DNA from: Sabellastarte sp. h YS-2021
Lineage: Eukaryota; Annelida; Polychaeta; Sabellida; Sabellidae
Direction of reading: 5' to 3'
NCBI GenBank assembly: GCA_964017235.1
Contig: OZ024928.1
Coordinates: forward strand, 86,609,566-86,673,565
Length of the DNA: 64,000 nt
The translations under genes were made by a program, and so were the position numbers. The notes beneath the pieces are model-generated. The model was not told the DNA's origin, made no database searches, and saw only the letters and a program-made list of their open reading frames with translations. Shown here in pieces: positions 53,941-64,000 of this stretch. Each line of letters starts with the position of its first letter. The stretch's first letter is position 1.

Positions 53941-54469
53941 GCCAGACATTGATGGTGTATTGTATTTATCATACTCAGCACAATATCTCTTTTACTTTAT
54001 GACTTGAAGCAAAAGTACTACCCAAGCTCTCTAATGAATTGCATTCTCATTACTGAATATTGATTATAAGATTACTGCAGTATATGGTTAGTTTCTTTTC
54101 ATGAGCATGAATGAAAAGGTACAGCTTAAAATCTATGATTTAAAGGCAAAGTAATTTTACAAATAAGAAGTTCGGAGTTGGTATTTTAAGGTATGTTTAG
54201 CATTCAGGGTAATATTTAGACAGGCCCTTAAAATTCCCATTTGAGGGTGTCTAACCCACACCGTAGTGACAGTCTGTGATTAGATGTCAACAGATATAAG
54301 TGAAAAGTAATATATTTCCTCTCATGCCACAGTAGTTGATTAATTAGATGCAATTAAACATAAACTTCATACTTTTGTGCTGAGCTTATCAGGCAGTGGG
54401 GGTGTCCAGTACCAGGGCTGACATTATCAGTAGACCAATGTTCATTAAAAAATCATACATTTACACTTA
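53941..54469. other. Unassigned AT-rich stretch
   Basis: No gene, repeat end or tandem pattern recognised. Confidence 0.4.
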
Positions 54470-55377
54470 ATTTTTGTGTCACCAGCATTTATGCTGCGTG
54501 GCATATACAGACTGCCTCGCTATATCATTTTCTGGTGTCGTCGTCTGTCGTCACACTTTGTATTCTGGACAGTATCTCAAAAATGGCTTGTCAGATTTAA
54601 TTCAAATTTAACATGTGGATGTAACTGCTCCTCAGGGTGTGCTGTACAGTTTGGTTACCTTAAACTCCCACTAGTAAGATACTTATATTGAGTTTAAGTT
54701 TTTTTGTTTCTGGACAGTATCTCAAAAATGGCTTGATGGATTCAATTCAAATTTGGCATGTGGTTGTAACTAGTTAATAGGTGTGCCCTATTTTAAGGTG
54801 ACCTTAAACTCCCACATATCAAAACCATATGTCCAGTTTACGCTTTTCTTTGTCCATGGAGTATACTGAAAATAACTTTTGCATGTATATGTAACTGGCC
54901 ATAGGTAAGTGCCATAGAATAAGGTGACCTTAAACTCCCAGTAATAACAGAATTATATTCACTTTAAGTTTGGTAATTTTTGAACAGTATTTCAAATATT
55001 GTGCAATTCTAGGCATATTTCAGTTGTGGATGTAACAAACGTTGAACAGAAACTTCAGAAAAAGATTACCTTAAACTCGTTACCATATATCGCAGTGCAA
55101 ACAAATTACGAGTTTAAGATTGGGACAATACTTTTGGTGTTTGGAAGATGTTTTATATGCTAATTAAGACTTTTTACATTCATATTCATCATGTACATAT
55201 ATCTCCACCAAAAATGGTCTCTTTTGTCAGGTTATAATAAATTGCTGATATTTTATAAATTTATGAGTTTAAGATTACATTAGTTTGTGCTACTAGCAGC
55301 TATGATGGAAGACATACGTGGTCAGTGTTGTCGTTACACTTTCCAGACAGTATCTCAAAAATGGCTTGATGGACTCA

Positions 55378-55930
55378 ATGATCAGCAGTTACCTTGACTA
55401 CTCCAATTCCCTACTTTATGGCGTAAGTAAATACAATGTAGCTAAACTCCAAAAGATTCAAAATGCCCTTTGTAGAATTGTTTTTAGACTTGATAGAACT
55501 AGCCATGTCACTCCCTTTCTTCAAAAACTACACTGGCTCCCTTTCAAGGCTATCAAATTCTCTCAACCCATATACCTATCATCCTTGATCAAAACCAGTT
55601 GTTTAACACGTGGAAATCGTCTTTCTCTTTCCTCAGTCTCTCACAAAAAGGCCATTGGTAGGCGAGGTTTTGCAATGGCTTCCCCCACAGAATGGAACAG
55701 ACTCCCACAATCAGTATGATCACAACAAACAATAACAGGTTTCCGTAGCCAGCTAAAGACCTATTTGTTTAGACTAGCATATCCTCCACCATAGTACATC
55801 TCCCTGGCGGGTGCTAATTTTGGATCTCAACCTGACACGTCCCTGGACTTTCCCTTTTTGACCTCAAGCGCATTAGAGGATGTTACATCAATTTTGCGCT
55901 ATATAAATGTTTCTATTCTATTCTATTCTA
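55378..55930 (+). mobile_element. 5'-truncated LINE (CR1/L2-like clade), 3' end
   Basis: The array sequence is interrupted between ACTCAAT and ATTCAAATTTG. The first 350 bp code for the C-terminal end of a non-LTR reverse transcriptase: LDYSNSLLYGVSKYNVAKLQ, KIQNALCRIVFRL, LQKLHWLPFKA. A GRRGFAMASPTEWNRLPQS segment follows. The usual stretch after HWLPFKA is shortened by an internal deletion, and after WNRLPQSV a stop leaves the last residues out of frame. The 3' end is GCGCTATATAAATG followed by TTCTATTCTATTCTA, a microsatellite tail as in L2/CR1-type elements. Dead on arrival, truncated by incomplete reverse transcription. Confidence 0.88.
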
Positions 55931-56289
55931 ATTCAAATTTGACATGTGGTTGTAACTGATTTTCAAGGTGTGCGCTATTTAAAGGTTACCTTAAACTCTC
56001 ATGTATTAAAACATTTTGTTGAGTTTACATTATTTTTCCATAGAGTATACTGGAAATTCCTTTAGAAATTTTGCATGTATATGTAGCTTGTCACAGGTAA
56101 GTGCCATAGAATAAGGTTACCTTAAACTCCCAGTAATAACAGAATTATATTTACTTTAAGTTTGGCAATTTTTCAGCAGTATTTCAAACACGTTGCAATT
56201 CTAAGCATCTTTCAAATTGTGAATGTAACAAACCATGAAGAAAACCTACAGGAAAAGATTCCCTTAAACACCCTATCTGAAACTGTGGC

Positions 56290-56625
56290 CTTATCTGCCA
56301 CTGTGGCCTAGCGGGTAACACACTTGTCTAGGAACTCAGAGGACGTGGGTTCAATCCCAGGTACAGGCAGATACATAGTGGCTCGGATGACCACTTAAAA
56401 TGGCAGTCCTCTGTCATTGGGTCCTATCCCCAGTGGCAGGCTAAAGAACCTCAAGGACGTTGATAAATGGTCATCCTTGAGCCTCTATCTTCCAGTTAGG
56501 GGAATGTCAGTTACTTGTGAGTTGGGGCTGTACCTGTACAGTTGGATTGGTTAAATAGCGCTTTGAGTCCTGTAGTATATGGAGATATTGCGCTGAGTAT
56601 AAATACACAATACAATACAATACAC
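56290..56625 (+). mobile_element. tRNA-derived SINE
   Basis: The head carries pol III boxes: A box TGGCCTAGCGGGTAA (about 56304) and B box GGGTTCAATCCCAGG (56347-56361), spaced as in a tRNA gene. The body (GTGGCTCGGATGACC, TGGCAGTCCTCTGTCATTGG) is followed by a tail with AAATAGCGCTTTGAG, GATATTGCGCTGAGTATAAA and (AATAC)n. The tail's GCGCT-x-TATAAA resembles the 3' end of the nearby LINE (GCGCTATATAAATG), so the SINE may borrow that LINE's machinery. It is not a functional tRNA gene. Confidence 0.85.
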
Positions 56626-58330
56626 AGCTCCAAACTAACTTTGAGTTTAAGGTTGGGACAATTTTTTGGTGTTTGAAAGATATTTGATGTGCTAATTAAG
56701 ACTTTATTCTTTCATATTCATCATGTACATCTGTCTACACCAAAAAAGTCTCTTTCGTAAGGTTATAAGGTTAACTTATGAGTTTAAGGTTGCATTACTT
56801 TTGTATCACTAGCAGCTATATTGGAGGACAAATATGGTCAGTGTCATTGTCACACTTCCTTTCCAGAGAGTATCTCAAAAATGACATGGTGGATTAAATT
56901 CAAATTTGGCATGTGGATGTAACTGGTCCTCCAGGTGTGCCCTATTTTAAGGTAACCTTAAACTCTCATGTATTGAAAAGTTATTTGTTGAGTTTACATT
57001 TTTTATTTTTCAATAGAGTACACTAAAAATAACTTGAGAAATTTCATCCAAATTTTGCGTATATATGTAACTGGCAATAGATAAGTATCATACAATAAAG
57101 TGACCTTTCAAATACTGTGCAATTCTATGCATGTTTCAGTTGTAGATGTAACAAACCTTAAACATAACCTTCAGGAAAAGATTACCTTAAACTAACATTG
57201 ACTTTAAGTTTAGGACAATTGCTTTAGTGTTTGTAAGATATTTGATGTGCTGAGATTTTTTCATCGATGTTCATCATGTACATACTATTTAGATAAAAAG
57301 AAAAAGGTCTATTTTGTAAGGTTACAATAAATTGCTGATATTTTAGAAACTATTGATTTTAAGTTGCAACAGTTTGGTGTCACTAGGCTGTGATGGATCA
57401 CCTATAGGACCAACATCGTCATCACACTTTATTTCTGGAAAATAGGTAAAAATTTACTTGTAGGATGAAATTTAAATTTGGCATGTGGGTGTCATCAATA
57501 TGTGCCCTATTTAAAGATGACCTTAAACTCCCACTTATAACACAGTTATATTGAATTTTACTTTTGCGATTTGTGGGCAATAGCTTGAAGATGGCATCAC
57601 AGATTCAAATCAAATTTGGTACGTGGGTGTAACTAGTCTTCAAGGTGTGGCCTATTTTAAGGTGACCTTAAATTCCTAGTGATAACATAACTATATTAAA
57701 TTGAAATTTTTCAATTTCTGGAGAGTATTTCAAATCTGCATGACAGATTTAATTTAAATTTGGTATGTTGATGTATCTTGTCGTGAAGGTGTGGCCAATT
57801 TTAAGGTGACCTTAAATTCCTTTGTGTAAAAGAATCTTACTGAGCTCAACTTTTTCTATGAGTCCAGAAAGTATACCAAAATGGCATGACATATTTGATC
57901 TATATTTTGCAGTTACATGTAACTGATGTTACAGAAATGCCCTAAGACTACATTGAGGTGACCTTTAACTCTCAGTAATGGCATAATTCTAATTACTTTT
58001 CTTTTAAAATTTTGATAATATCTTAAATTATGTGCAATAGATTTTAAGCACATTTAAATTTTGGATATAAATAACCTTGAACAGAGTATACATGATTAAC
58101 ATGACCTTAAACTCTTAATATTTGCATTGACTTACATTCAGTTTAAGGTTAGAGCAAATTTTAATGATATTTTGGCAATATTAAAGTAATAGTTGAGAGT
58201 TTTCATTTAAATTAAACATGTACATGTATCTAGACCAAAATATGACGTTTATTGTAATGTTACCATAAAAACCTGAAAGTTAAAGAAGTGAGTTTAAGGT
58301 AACAACTTATTTTAATTATTATATCCATCC

Positions 58331-59200
58331 TGCTGGACATGGATATTATTTTGCCTTTCCCTCTGAATCACCGTTCATTGCTGCTCATTTACAGGTACAG
58401 TTTTTTAAGTGTCTCAGCTAAATTTGGTCTGGAGGTTTAATGGCATGGGAGTTTGTGTGAGATTGTTTTCTTGGCAATATCTGGCAACAATTGTTGCCGT
58501 GGCAACACTTTTTCATGTTTCTTGGGCTTTAATATCATTTTGGGGGTTCTTTGCAATCCGAACCCCTGCATGGATTGGAGCTGATTAGCTTTTTAACGAT
58601 TACTGACAACAAGTGTTGCCAAGTGTTGCCATAGCAACCCTTTTTTCTGTTCCTTGGATTTATAAATATTTTATGTGTTCTTTGCCATGGCAACACTTAT
58701 TTTGTTTCTTGGACTTACAACTATTTTTATGTTTTTTTTGCTGTCCATATCCCTACGCAGATTGCAGCTGATTAGTTTTTCGGCAACACCTGGCAACAAG
58801 TGTTGCCATGCTAACTGTTCTGCATGTTTGTTTTTCCAAACCCCTGCATGGATTGGTCCTAATTAGCTTTTCAATGATGCCTGGCAACAAATGTTGCCTT
58901 TACTTTTTTGTTTCTTGGACTATTTTTATGGACTATATTTTGTTTCTTGGACTATTTTATGGGTTCTTTGCTTTCCATACCCCTGCACAGACTGGAACTG
59001 ATTGGCTTCTCGGGAACACCTGGCAACAAGTGTTGCCATGGCAACACTTTTTAAAGTTTCTTTGACTTCTATTTCTGTGAAATTTTTGCATTCCAAATCC
59101 CTGCATGAATAGGAGCTGGTTAGCTTTTCAGCAATATCAGGCAGCTAGTGTTGCCATGGCAACACTATTTTCTGTTTCTATGTTATGGATATAAAAAGTC
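58331..59200. repeat. Tandem repeat with six RFX X-box-like palindromes
   Basis: About five units of 120-160 bp, each with CCCTGCATGGATTGGAGCTG, then TTAGCTTTTC, then GGCAACAAGTGTTGCCATGG. The palindrome GTTGCCATGGCAAC is perfect at 59032-59045 and 59150-59163. It occurs with one or two changes at 58493-58506, 58625-58638, 58681-58694 and 58802-58815. It matches the RFX consensus GTNRCC-NN-RGYAAC. Short frames through it are by-products. Confidence 0.75.
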
Positions 59201-60509
59201 CTGAAGAAGACATGTATGGTAAAGTGACCTAACACTCCACAAGATTAAACAATGATCTTGCTTGTTTGCTCTGTCACAAAATTGCGGACAAATATAAGTC
59301 CTTCTTTCCTCCATGAAGAGAGGAGGTGGACAAATATAAGTCTTCATACACTTTATTTCTCTTTCACACCGTCAATCCAAACTGTCAGTACACCTCTGGA
59401 CAATGTCCCTACCAAATATAAACTCAATACAATACAACTTGGGACACAGTGCAGAATTATGATGATGAGCAGACATGAGTAGCAGTTAGTGCAATATTGA
59501 TGTTGCATAAACTGTAGAAAGGGATTATATGGGAGGGGATTAATAATAATTCCTCTATTACTGTTACACCTAGGGCTCATTCTGCTGACCATCTCTCTGT
59601 AGAAGGGAGCTTAACTTGAAGCTGAGTGTATAAATTAACCATGATATTAAATTACAAAAATCTGACCCTCTTTAATATTTTATGATTTTATTTAACCTTT
59701 GGCAAACATTTCATATTTATGCATAAACAAAACTTTTGACAGTGATTATAAATATACCAGCAGCATAAACATGTCAACAAACACTGTCTTTGCTCTTTAT
59801 AACTATTTATATAACTTTTGATATTTCCAAGCAACAGTTAGTCATTTAACAAGTTTTAATTGTCTAGAGATTGAAACACTACTACAATGTCATTTCTGAA
59901 CACATTGCAAGAAACACAATTCATAAAAAATTAAGAATTACAGAATAAAACAATTTTTTGACAATATTGTGGTTTATAAAATCTGAGGACATCATAAATA
60001 CATATTGCCGAGAAAGAAATGTTTTATTTCATTCATTATAATGAAAGTGTTCATTATTCATCTTTCTTCTTTACCAATAATTGTATACAAAAGTGCAAGA
60101 GTCTGCCTTTAAAAAGATCAGGCTCTAAAAGGTATAAAGGTCCTTTTAAATACAATGAATTGTGACATCACAAAACCAATTCCTTTTTTTGTCATTTACT
60201 ATACCCAGTTTTTCTAAAAAGAGACTGAAGAAAATCAATATCCACTGCTTGTTGTTCCACTTGGTTTTTACATGACCATTGTATAAATTTTTAATATTGA
60301 AACTTTAAACCTATACAAAGGTATAATTTTGAAGCATTTCATGCTATCATTATTTAAAAATATATTACAATACTTTTATTTCCTAATTGGACAGCTTGTA
60401 TCTACATTTCTCACAACCAAGAATCACCATACTTTAAAAAGCTTTGCAATGATTACATTTGCAGCTCATGCAAGTGAAGACTTTAAGATGAAATATATAT
60501 GCATAAAGA
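59201..60509. other. Unassigned AT-rich stretch
   Basis: No gene, transposon end or tandem array recognised. A short direct duplication, GGACAAATATAAGTC, occurs at about 59286 and 59329. The rest is plain AT-rich sequence. Confidence 0.4.
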
Positions 60510-61190
60510 GATCTTAAGTCTAAGACAAAAGTAGTCTCAGCTTTGAGATTTGGTCTCAGCTGGGACCAAGTCTCAACTTTAAATTTGTATTCACAAATAG
60601 GTTCTCAGCTGAGACCAAGCTGAGACCATTCTCAAGATTTTCTAATGTAAACAAACCATAAACTTGCAAATATATCCAACATTTTTTAAAGATCAATAGT
60701 TTTTGTGTGTTTTAATTCTTAACAAAAATTATACTACTAAAATAAAAAATAAATAGAAAATTGTGTCAAATGTTTTTTATTTTGCATGTCACATGATCTA
60801 CTTCTTTGTTGCTATGCAGTCAGAAAACACCATTGAAAAGTGTCTCAAAGTAAGGTACTTTTGAAACCAAAGTTTGGGCTATCCGTTGTTACAAAAGTTT
60901 AGGCTAAGTATTATATATGTTGTAAATTATTTCTACTTTATATTAAGCCATAAAAAGTAAAAACATGAATCTCAGTTAAGGTGAAATAATGCTTGAGACT
61001 TTTGCCCAAATATTTGAGACAACTATATACCAGTCTTAAGTTTGAGACCAAATGTGAGACTAAATTTGGTCTCAACTATTTTGTGAATAGCTAACAAGTT
61101 TGAGACCAAAAACAGTCTCAGATTTCAGACCAAAACTTGAGACTTGAGACAAAATTTGGTCTCAGCAAGTTTCATGAAAAATGGCCCAGG
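60510..61190. mobile_element. Inverted-repeat element with multiple GAGACCAAA/TTTGGTCTC blocks
   Basis: The left part (60510-60645) and right part (60990-61190) hold many interleaved copies of TTTGGTCTCAGC and GAGACCAAA in both orientations. Examples are AAATTTGGTCTCAAC at 61063 and AAATTTGGTCTCAGC at 61152. Motifs like TATTCACAAATAGG and TTTTGTGAATAGC also face each other. The right end has ATGGCCCAGGG. It resembles the outermost MITE-like element in style (TTGTGAATC/GGCCC). Exact ends are uncertain. It could form a strong, branched fold. Confidence 0.55.
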
Positions 61191-62179
61191 GTGATATTTT
61201 TTTTATCAAAAATGGGCAATATCACTTCATATAATACACAAATCCTGTAATTTGCTTGGCTTAAACTCACTTTAGGTATAATAATATATCATACTCAAAG
61301 AAAGAAAGTATTTATTTCCATATATGACTCTATATAATTGTTTATATACCTTTATAAATCAGCAATGCTTGTTAAAAAGACAAAATGACCCCCTCCCCCA
61401 AAAAATATGTACAAAAGGATTTTCTAAAATGGAATAAATACATTAATTGCCTAAAAATAATGATCTGCAAATTTGTCCCTAAATATAGATAACTGATGTT
61501 TTGCGAACTACATTTTACAAAGTCAAATATCAAATTTTAATGGAATGCATTCTCTTAAATATAACTTTCACCAAATTGAAAAGGAAAAAAAAGTCCTCTA
61601 TATTAAATGATTGGTCTGCACTCTATGAGGCTTTTTAAATTGACAAATTTTGGTAATTAGAATTACTAAGATGTTGTATTTCTGGAAGAAACAATGCTAT
61701 ACTTGATGGTTTTTGACATATACATATATATCAAATTTAATTTTTGTTTGTGGTATAATGGTGCATGCAGCCCAAACCTCGCAAATTTATTCCTGAAAGT
61801 TCTGGACGACTTATCCCTGGTTTTGGCATGGAAAATTACTTCCTTTAGGATTTCGTCATATTAGCGTCGTTTAAAATATATATGTACACTGTATGCGTAT
61901 GTTGTTTGAACATGGTGTGTTGTAATGCTGTTATCTTTTAAAATATGTCTGTGTTGTTCTATACGTACCCCTTTGTCTTGTGTGTATATTGTGCCAGTTC
62001 AGTGAGGTTGTGGGGACGCCGTGACCTCTCGGTTATCGGAGATGCCCGGTGTAACGCAGGGTAATGACTCCCGTTATATTTTGCACTTCCCCTCCTTTGA
62101 TCTTTACTGCTCAGCCAGTGAAGTTCGTCACCCCAGTGAATTTCGTCACCTGCATTTTATGGCAATATTAAAGAATTTT
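61191..62179. other. Unassigned stretch
   Basis: AT-rich; no gene or repeat end recognised. The segment around 62000-62160 is less AT-rich (GGGGACGCCGTGACCTCTCGG) and includes the near-duplicate AGTGAAGTTCGTCACCCC/AGTGAATTTCGTCACCTG (about 62116 and 62137), which may be a short tandem duplication. Confidence 0.4.
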
Positions 62180-62181
62180 TA

Positions 62182-62415
62182 CATGGGTGGACACAAAGAT
62201 AAACGGTGGACACGAAGATAAACGTTTTTTGGAATGAAAAATAAAGCCATGTAAACAACAAAATCATATACATTACATATTAAAATAGACTGAAACAAAT
62301 ATTTTTATGATATTTCTTGGTTATTTGGTGAATTATTTTTGTTTATTCAACGAAAATATGCAAATTTCCGAAAATCGTTTATCTTCGTGTCCGTTTATCT
62401 TTGTGTCCACCCGTG
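62182..62415. mobile_element. TA-flanked MITE (234 bp)
   Basis: The ends CATGGGTGGACACAAAG and its complement CTTTGTGTCCACCCGTG differ by one base and are flanked by TA (62180-62181, 62416-62417), as for Tc1/mariner-type elements. The inverted match extends about 40 bp inward with a small gap. Each arm carries two copies of GGACACRAAGATAAACG. No coding capacity. Confidence 0.85.
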
Positions 62416-62729
62416 TACTGTCCATTTATGCCATACATAATTGTTTTTGGGTATACACACAATTTTGCGGAGCAACAAAAGTGCACCGAGATGTTTCAAA
62501 TGTTACAGATAAAAAAGACTGCACAATTTTGTTAATAGACTGGAAATAGGTACAACAATCATATACCTTGCCGTTGAAAGAAGCTATTCCATTTATTTAA
62601 CAGAGTGGTTATTTATCGTTGTGTCTTTTATCGACGGTCGTCTATTATCGACGGCCGCGCATTAATACATTGTAGTTCTGTGAACATGATTTTTGTCTCC
62701 GTAAAATTACATATTAAATAAAAGGAAGG

Positions 62730-63120
62730 ATTGCAGAATTCCCCTCCCGGAAGTAGAAAGGCGTAGGAATATCATTGAATTTATTGTCTGCGATAATATA
62801 GTTCCTAAGTAAATGGAAAATAAGAGACGTGGACAGGTAGACATGTAGGCAGGTAGACATGTAGGCTGGTAGACATGTAGGCAGGTAGGCTGGTAGACAG
62901 GTCGGCGGGTCGGCAGGTAGACAGGTCGGCAGGTTTGCATTAGAGATGTTAAACCAGCCGACCTGTCTACCCGCCGACCTGCCGACCTGTCTACCCGCCG
63001 ACCTGTCTACCCGCCTACCTGCCTCTTTCTTAATTCTTTATATAATATATATATATATTTTATATATCTATATATTGACGGAACTACTTTCATGTATTTC
63101 CGGGAGGGGAATTCTGCAAT
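62730..63120. mobile_element. MITE containing a large inverted microsatellite
   Basis: The ends ATTGCAGAATTCCCCTCCCG (62730) and the complement CGGGAGGGGAATTCTGCAAT (to 63120) match over about 25 bp. The interior (62830-63025) is a GACAGGTAGRC-type microsatellite, on the left GGCAGGTAGACAGGTCGGC and on the right its complement GCCGACCTGTCTACCCGCC, around a loop of about 22 bases (TTTGCATTAGAGATGTTAAA). Reading frames rich in Pro, Thr, Cys and Leu on both strands are by-products. Confidence 0.8.
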
Positions 63121-63487
63121 TCAGCCAAATAAAATATTAATTTATATTTTAAATATGTCACATAATTTCAAATGCTGGTATTGCTTCGAATTTGATAAAA
63201 TTAAGTTTCTTAATACATGATACAGTAAAATCCCGATTTTGTTAAGTGCATTAATGCATCAATTTTTAAAGTAAAATAAAACATGGTTGTCATTGGCAAC
63301 GCTCATGAATTTCCGTGAAATATGCAAATTTTATCCTAATAAAATACAGTTATTTGTGTAAAAGGCAAATAGATTTATGTTATTTATTTTGCAATATAAA
63401 AAAATCTACATATTTTACGAAGTTGATTTTTATGTAGTCCATTGTCACAGACAGCATGTGTTAGTTCAGCAGCCAATACAAAAACTA

Positions 63488-63853
63488 GGGCAGGGTCGGT
63501 AACACCGGTATCTCGGTATCGAGACCAATTCACTTCAACACCGTGGTGACACTTTACAGCCGGTATTTCGAATGTCCGTATATAATATTGTGAGAAAACG
63601 TCAAGTATTAGAAACAAACCTCAAATTTGAAGAAATAACAAACTTTTATTGAGTATTTTCATATATTTTGACACTTTTATAGTGATTTCTGTCAGAACTT
63701 CAATGTTTTCTTTTCGCAAAACTTATTTCCGGTTGGTGGGCCTATTTGATTGGGGATATGCTAGAACGCAATTTCTTCTTTCGGTATCCCGGAATCGGTA
63801 CGGTTTTACACTGGCGAGATACCGAAATGAAAAATATGCTACCGACCCTGCCC
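63488..63853. mobile_element. TA-flanked MITE (366 bp)
   Basis: GGGCAGGGTCGGTA (63488) and TACCGACCCTGCCC (to 63853) are perfect inverted copies, flanked by TA (63486-63487, 63854-63855). Inner CGGTATCTCG/CGAGATACCG motifs are also inverted. A TA target duplication suggests Tc1/mariner mobilisation. It inserted in unassigned AT-rich sequence; 63121-63485 and 63856-64000 hold nothing I recognise. Confidence 0.83.
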
Positions 63854-64000
63854 TAACAAAAACACATACGTATGCCATAAAATAATTTGATTTTTTGAGG
63901 TTATAAAATAAATAACCATGCCTGTGGTCATTAACATAAAAACAACGTGATTTACCTCGACACAAAATGGAAGAAATAGCTTTCAAAACCAACTTTAAAA

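Larger units (their letters stand above)
54470..58330. repeat. Degenerate tandem-repeat field, about 150-bp units
   Basis: Motifs recur in the same order: GGACAGTATCTCAAAAATGG, then AATTCAAATTTGGCATGTGG, then TGTAACTGGTC, then AAGGTGACCTTAAACTCCCA. Examples: about 54566/54711, 54603/54748, 56868/56906 and 57590/57630. Units are heavily diverged in sequence and length, so this is an old array. A LINE 3' end (55378-55930) and a SINE (56290-56625) have inserted into it. Confidence 0.75.

Noticed and set aside
56290-56380. A tRNA gene
   Set aside because: A and B boxes are present but the region does not fold as a full cloverleaf by eye and continues into a SINE body and tail.
58675-59065. Hydrophobic frames rich in Phe/Leu in the X-box repeat
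   Set aside because: They follow the tandem repeat and T-rich composition; not conserved between units.
62707-63140. Cys/Pro/Thr/Leu-rich frames (VYLPTRRPVYQPT type) resembling a repeat protein
   Set aside because: They translate a microsatellite inverted within a MITE; present on both strands.

Overview
The window looks like repeat-dense, AT-rich chromosomal DNA of an invertebrate animal. A bivalve or other mollusc is my best guess. Long satellite and minisatellite arrays ending in a shared hairpin, a BEL/Pao retrotransposon, a Polinton/Maverick, a tRNA-derived SINE, a 5'-truncated LINE and many short inverted-repeat elements all point to a metazoan. No complete host gene is visible; the best host-like or transposon-borne gene is a two-exon fragment at 16196-17422 on the minus strand. 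The species assignment is inference.

Left flank. 1-5781 is a 133-bp-period satellite with higher-order block structure. It abuts a 170-bp-period array (5790-6740) whose tail ends in a perfect 9-bp-stem hairpin at 7094-7115, like the 3' end of a Helentron-type non-autonomous element. 7116-8488 is unassigned flank.

The centre (8489-53445) is one set of nested insertions. A small inverted-repeat element (8489/53445) was hit by a BEL/Pao LTR retrotransposon (8720-51528; LTRs of 845 and 853 bp, 5-bp duplication AGTGG). A DNA transposon with CACACAAAAT ends (10780-45783) sits in its gag region. Inside that are several short inverted-repeat elements, a 147-bp-period array with the same 3' hairpin tail as above (about 41240-44081), and a GGGGTGAGA-ended element (17508/40910). 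The last of these was hit by a 23-kb Polinton/Maverick (17574-40564; 6-bp duplication GTCGGG, long terminal inverted repeats). The near-identity of the LTRs and of the Polinton ends says the whole stack is young. The BEL/Pao and Polinton copies are treated as fossils: the BEL/Pao is split by the insertion and carries a few breaks, and the Polinton has about one apparent break in its polymerase region.

Polinton layout. A small unknown protein and the protein-primed DNA polymerase read rightward. A tightly packed leftward cluster reads ATPase, small basic protein, unknown protein, integrase with chromodomain, minor-capsid-like protein, basic core-like protein, major capsid protein, cysteine protease. 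These supply replication, integration, packaging, capsid assembly and maturation. Two rightward genes for single-pass membrane proteins follow, each apparently split by an intron. An accessory leftward block then carries a two-RING protein, a small unknown protein, a PC4-like double-domain protein and a BIR (IAP-type) protein. A short motif with splice-like signals recurs a dozen times between these transcription units.

Right flank. 51611-53294 is a TTAA-flanked inverted-repeat element inside the outermost element. It is followed by a foldback element, a 3.9-kb degenerate repeat field holding a LINE 3' end and a SINE, a repeat cluster with six RFX X-box-like palindromes, and four more short inverted-repeat elements, one of which holds a large potential cruciform.
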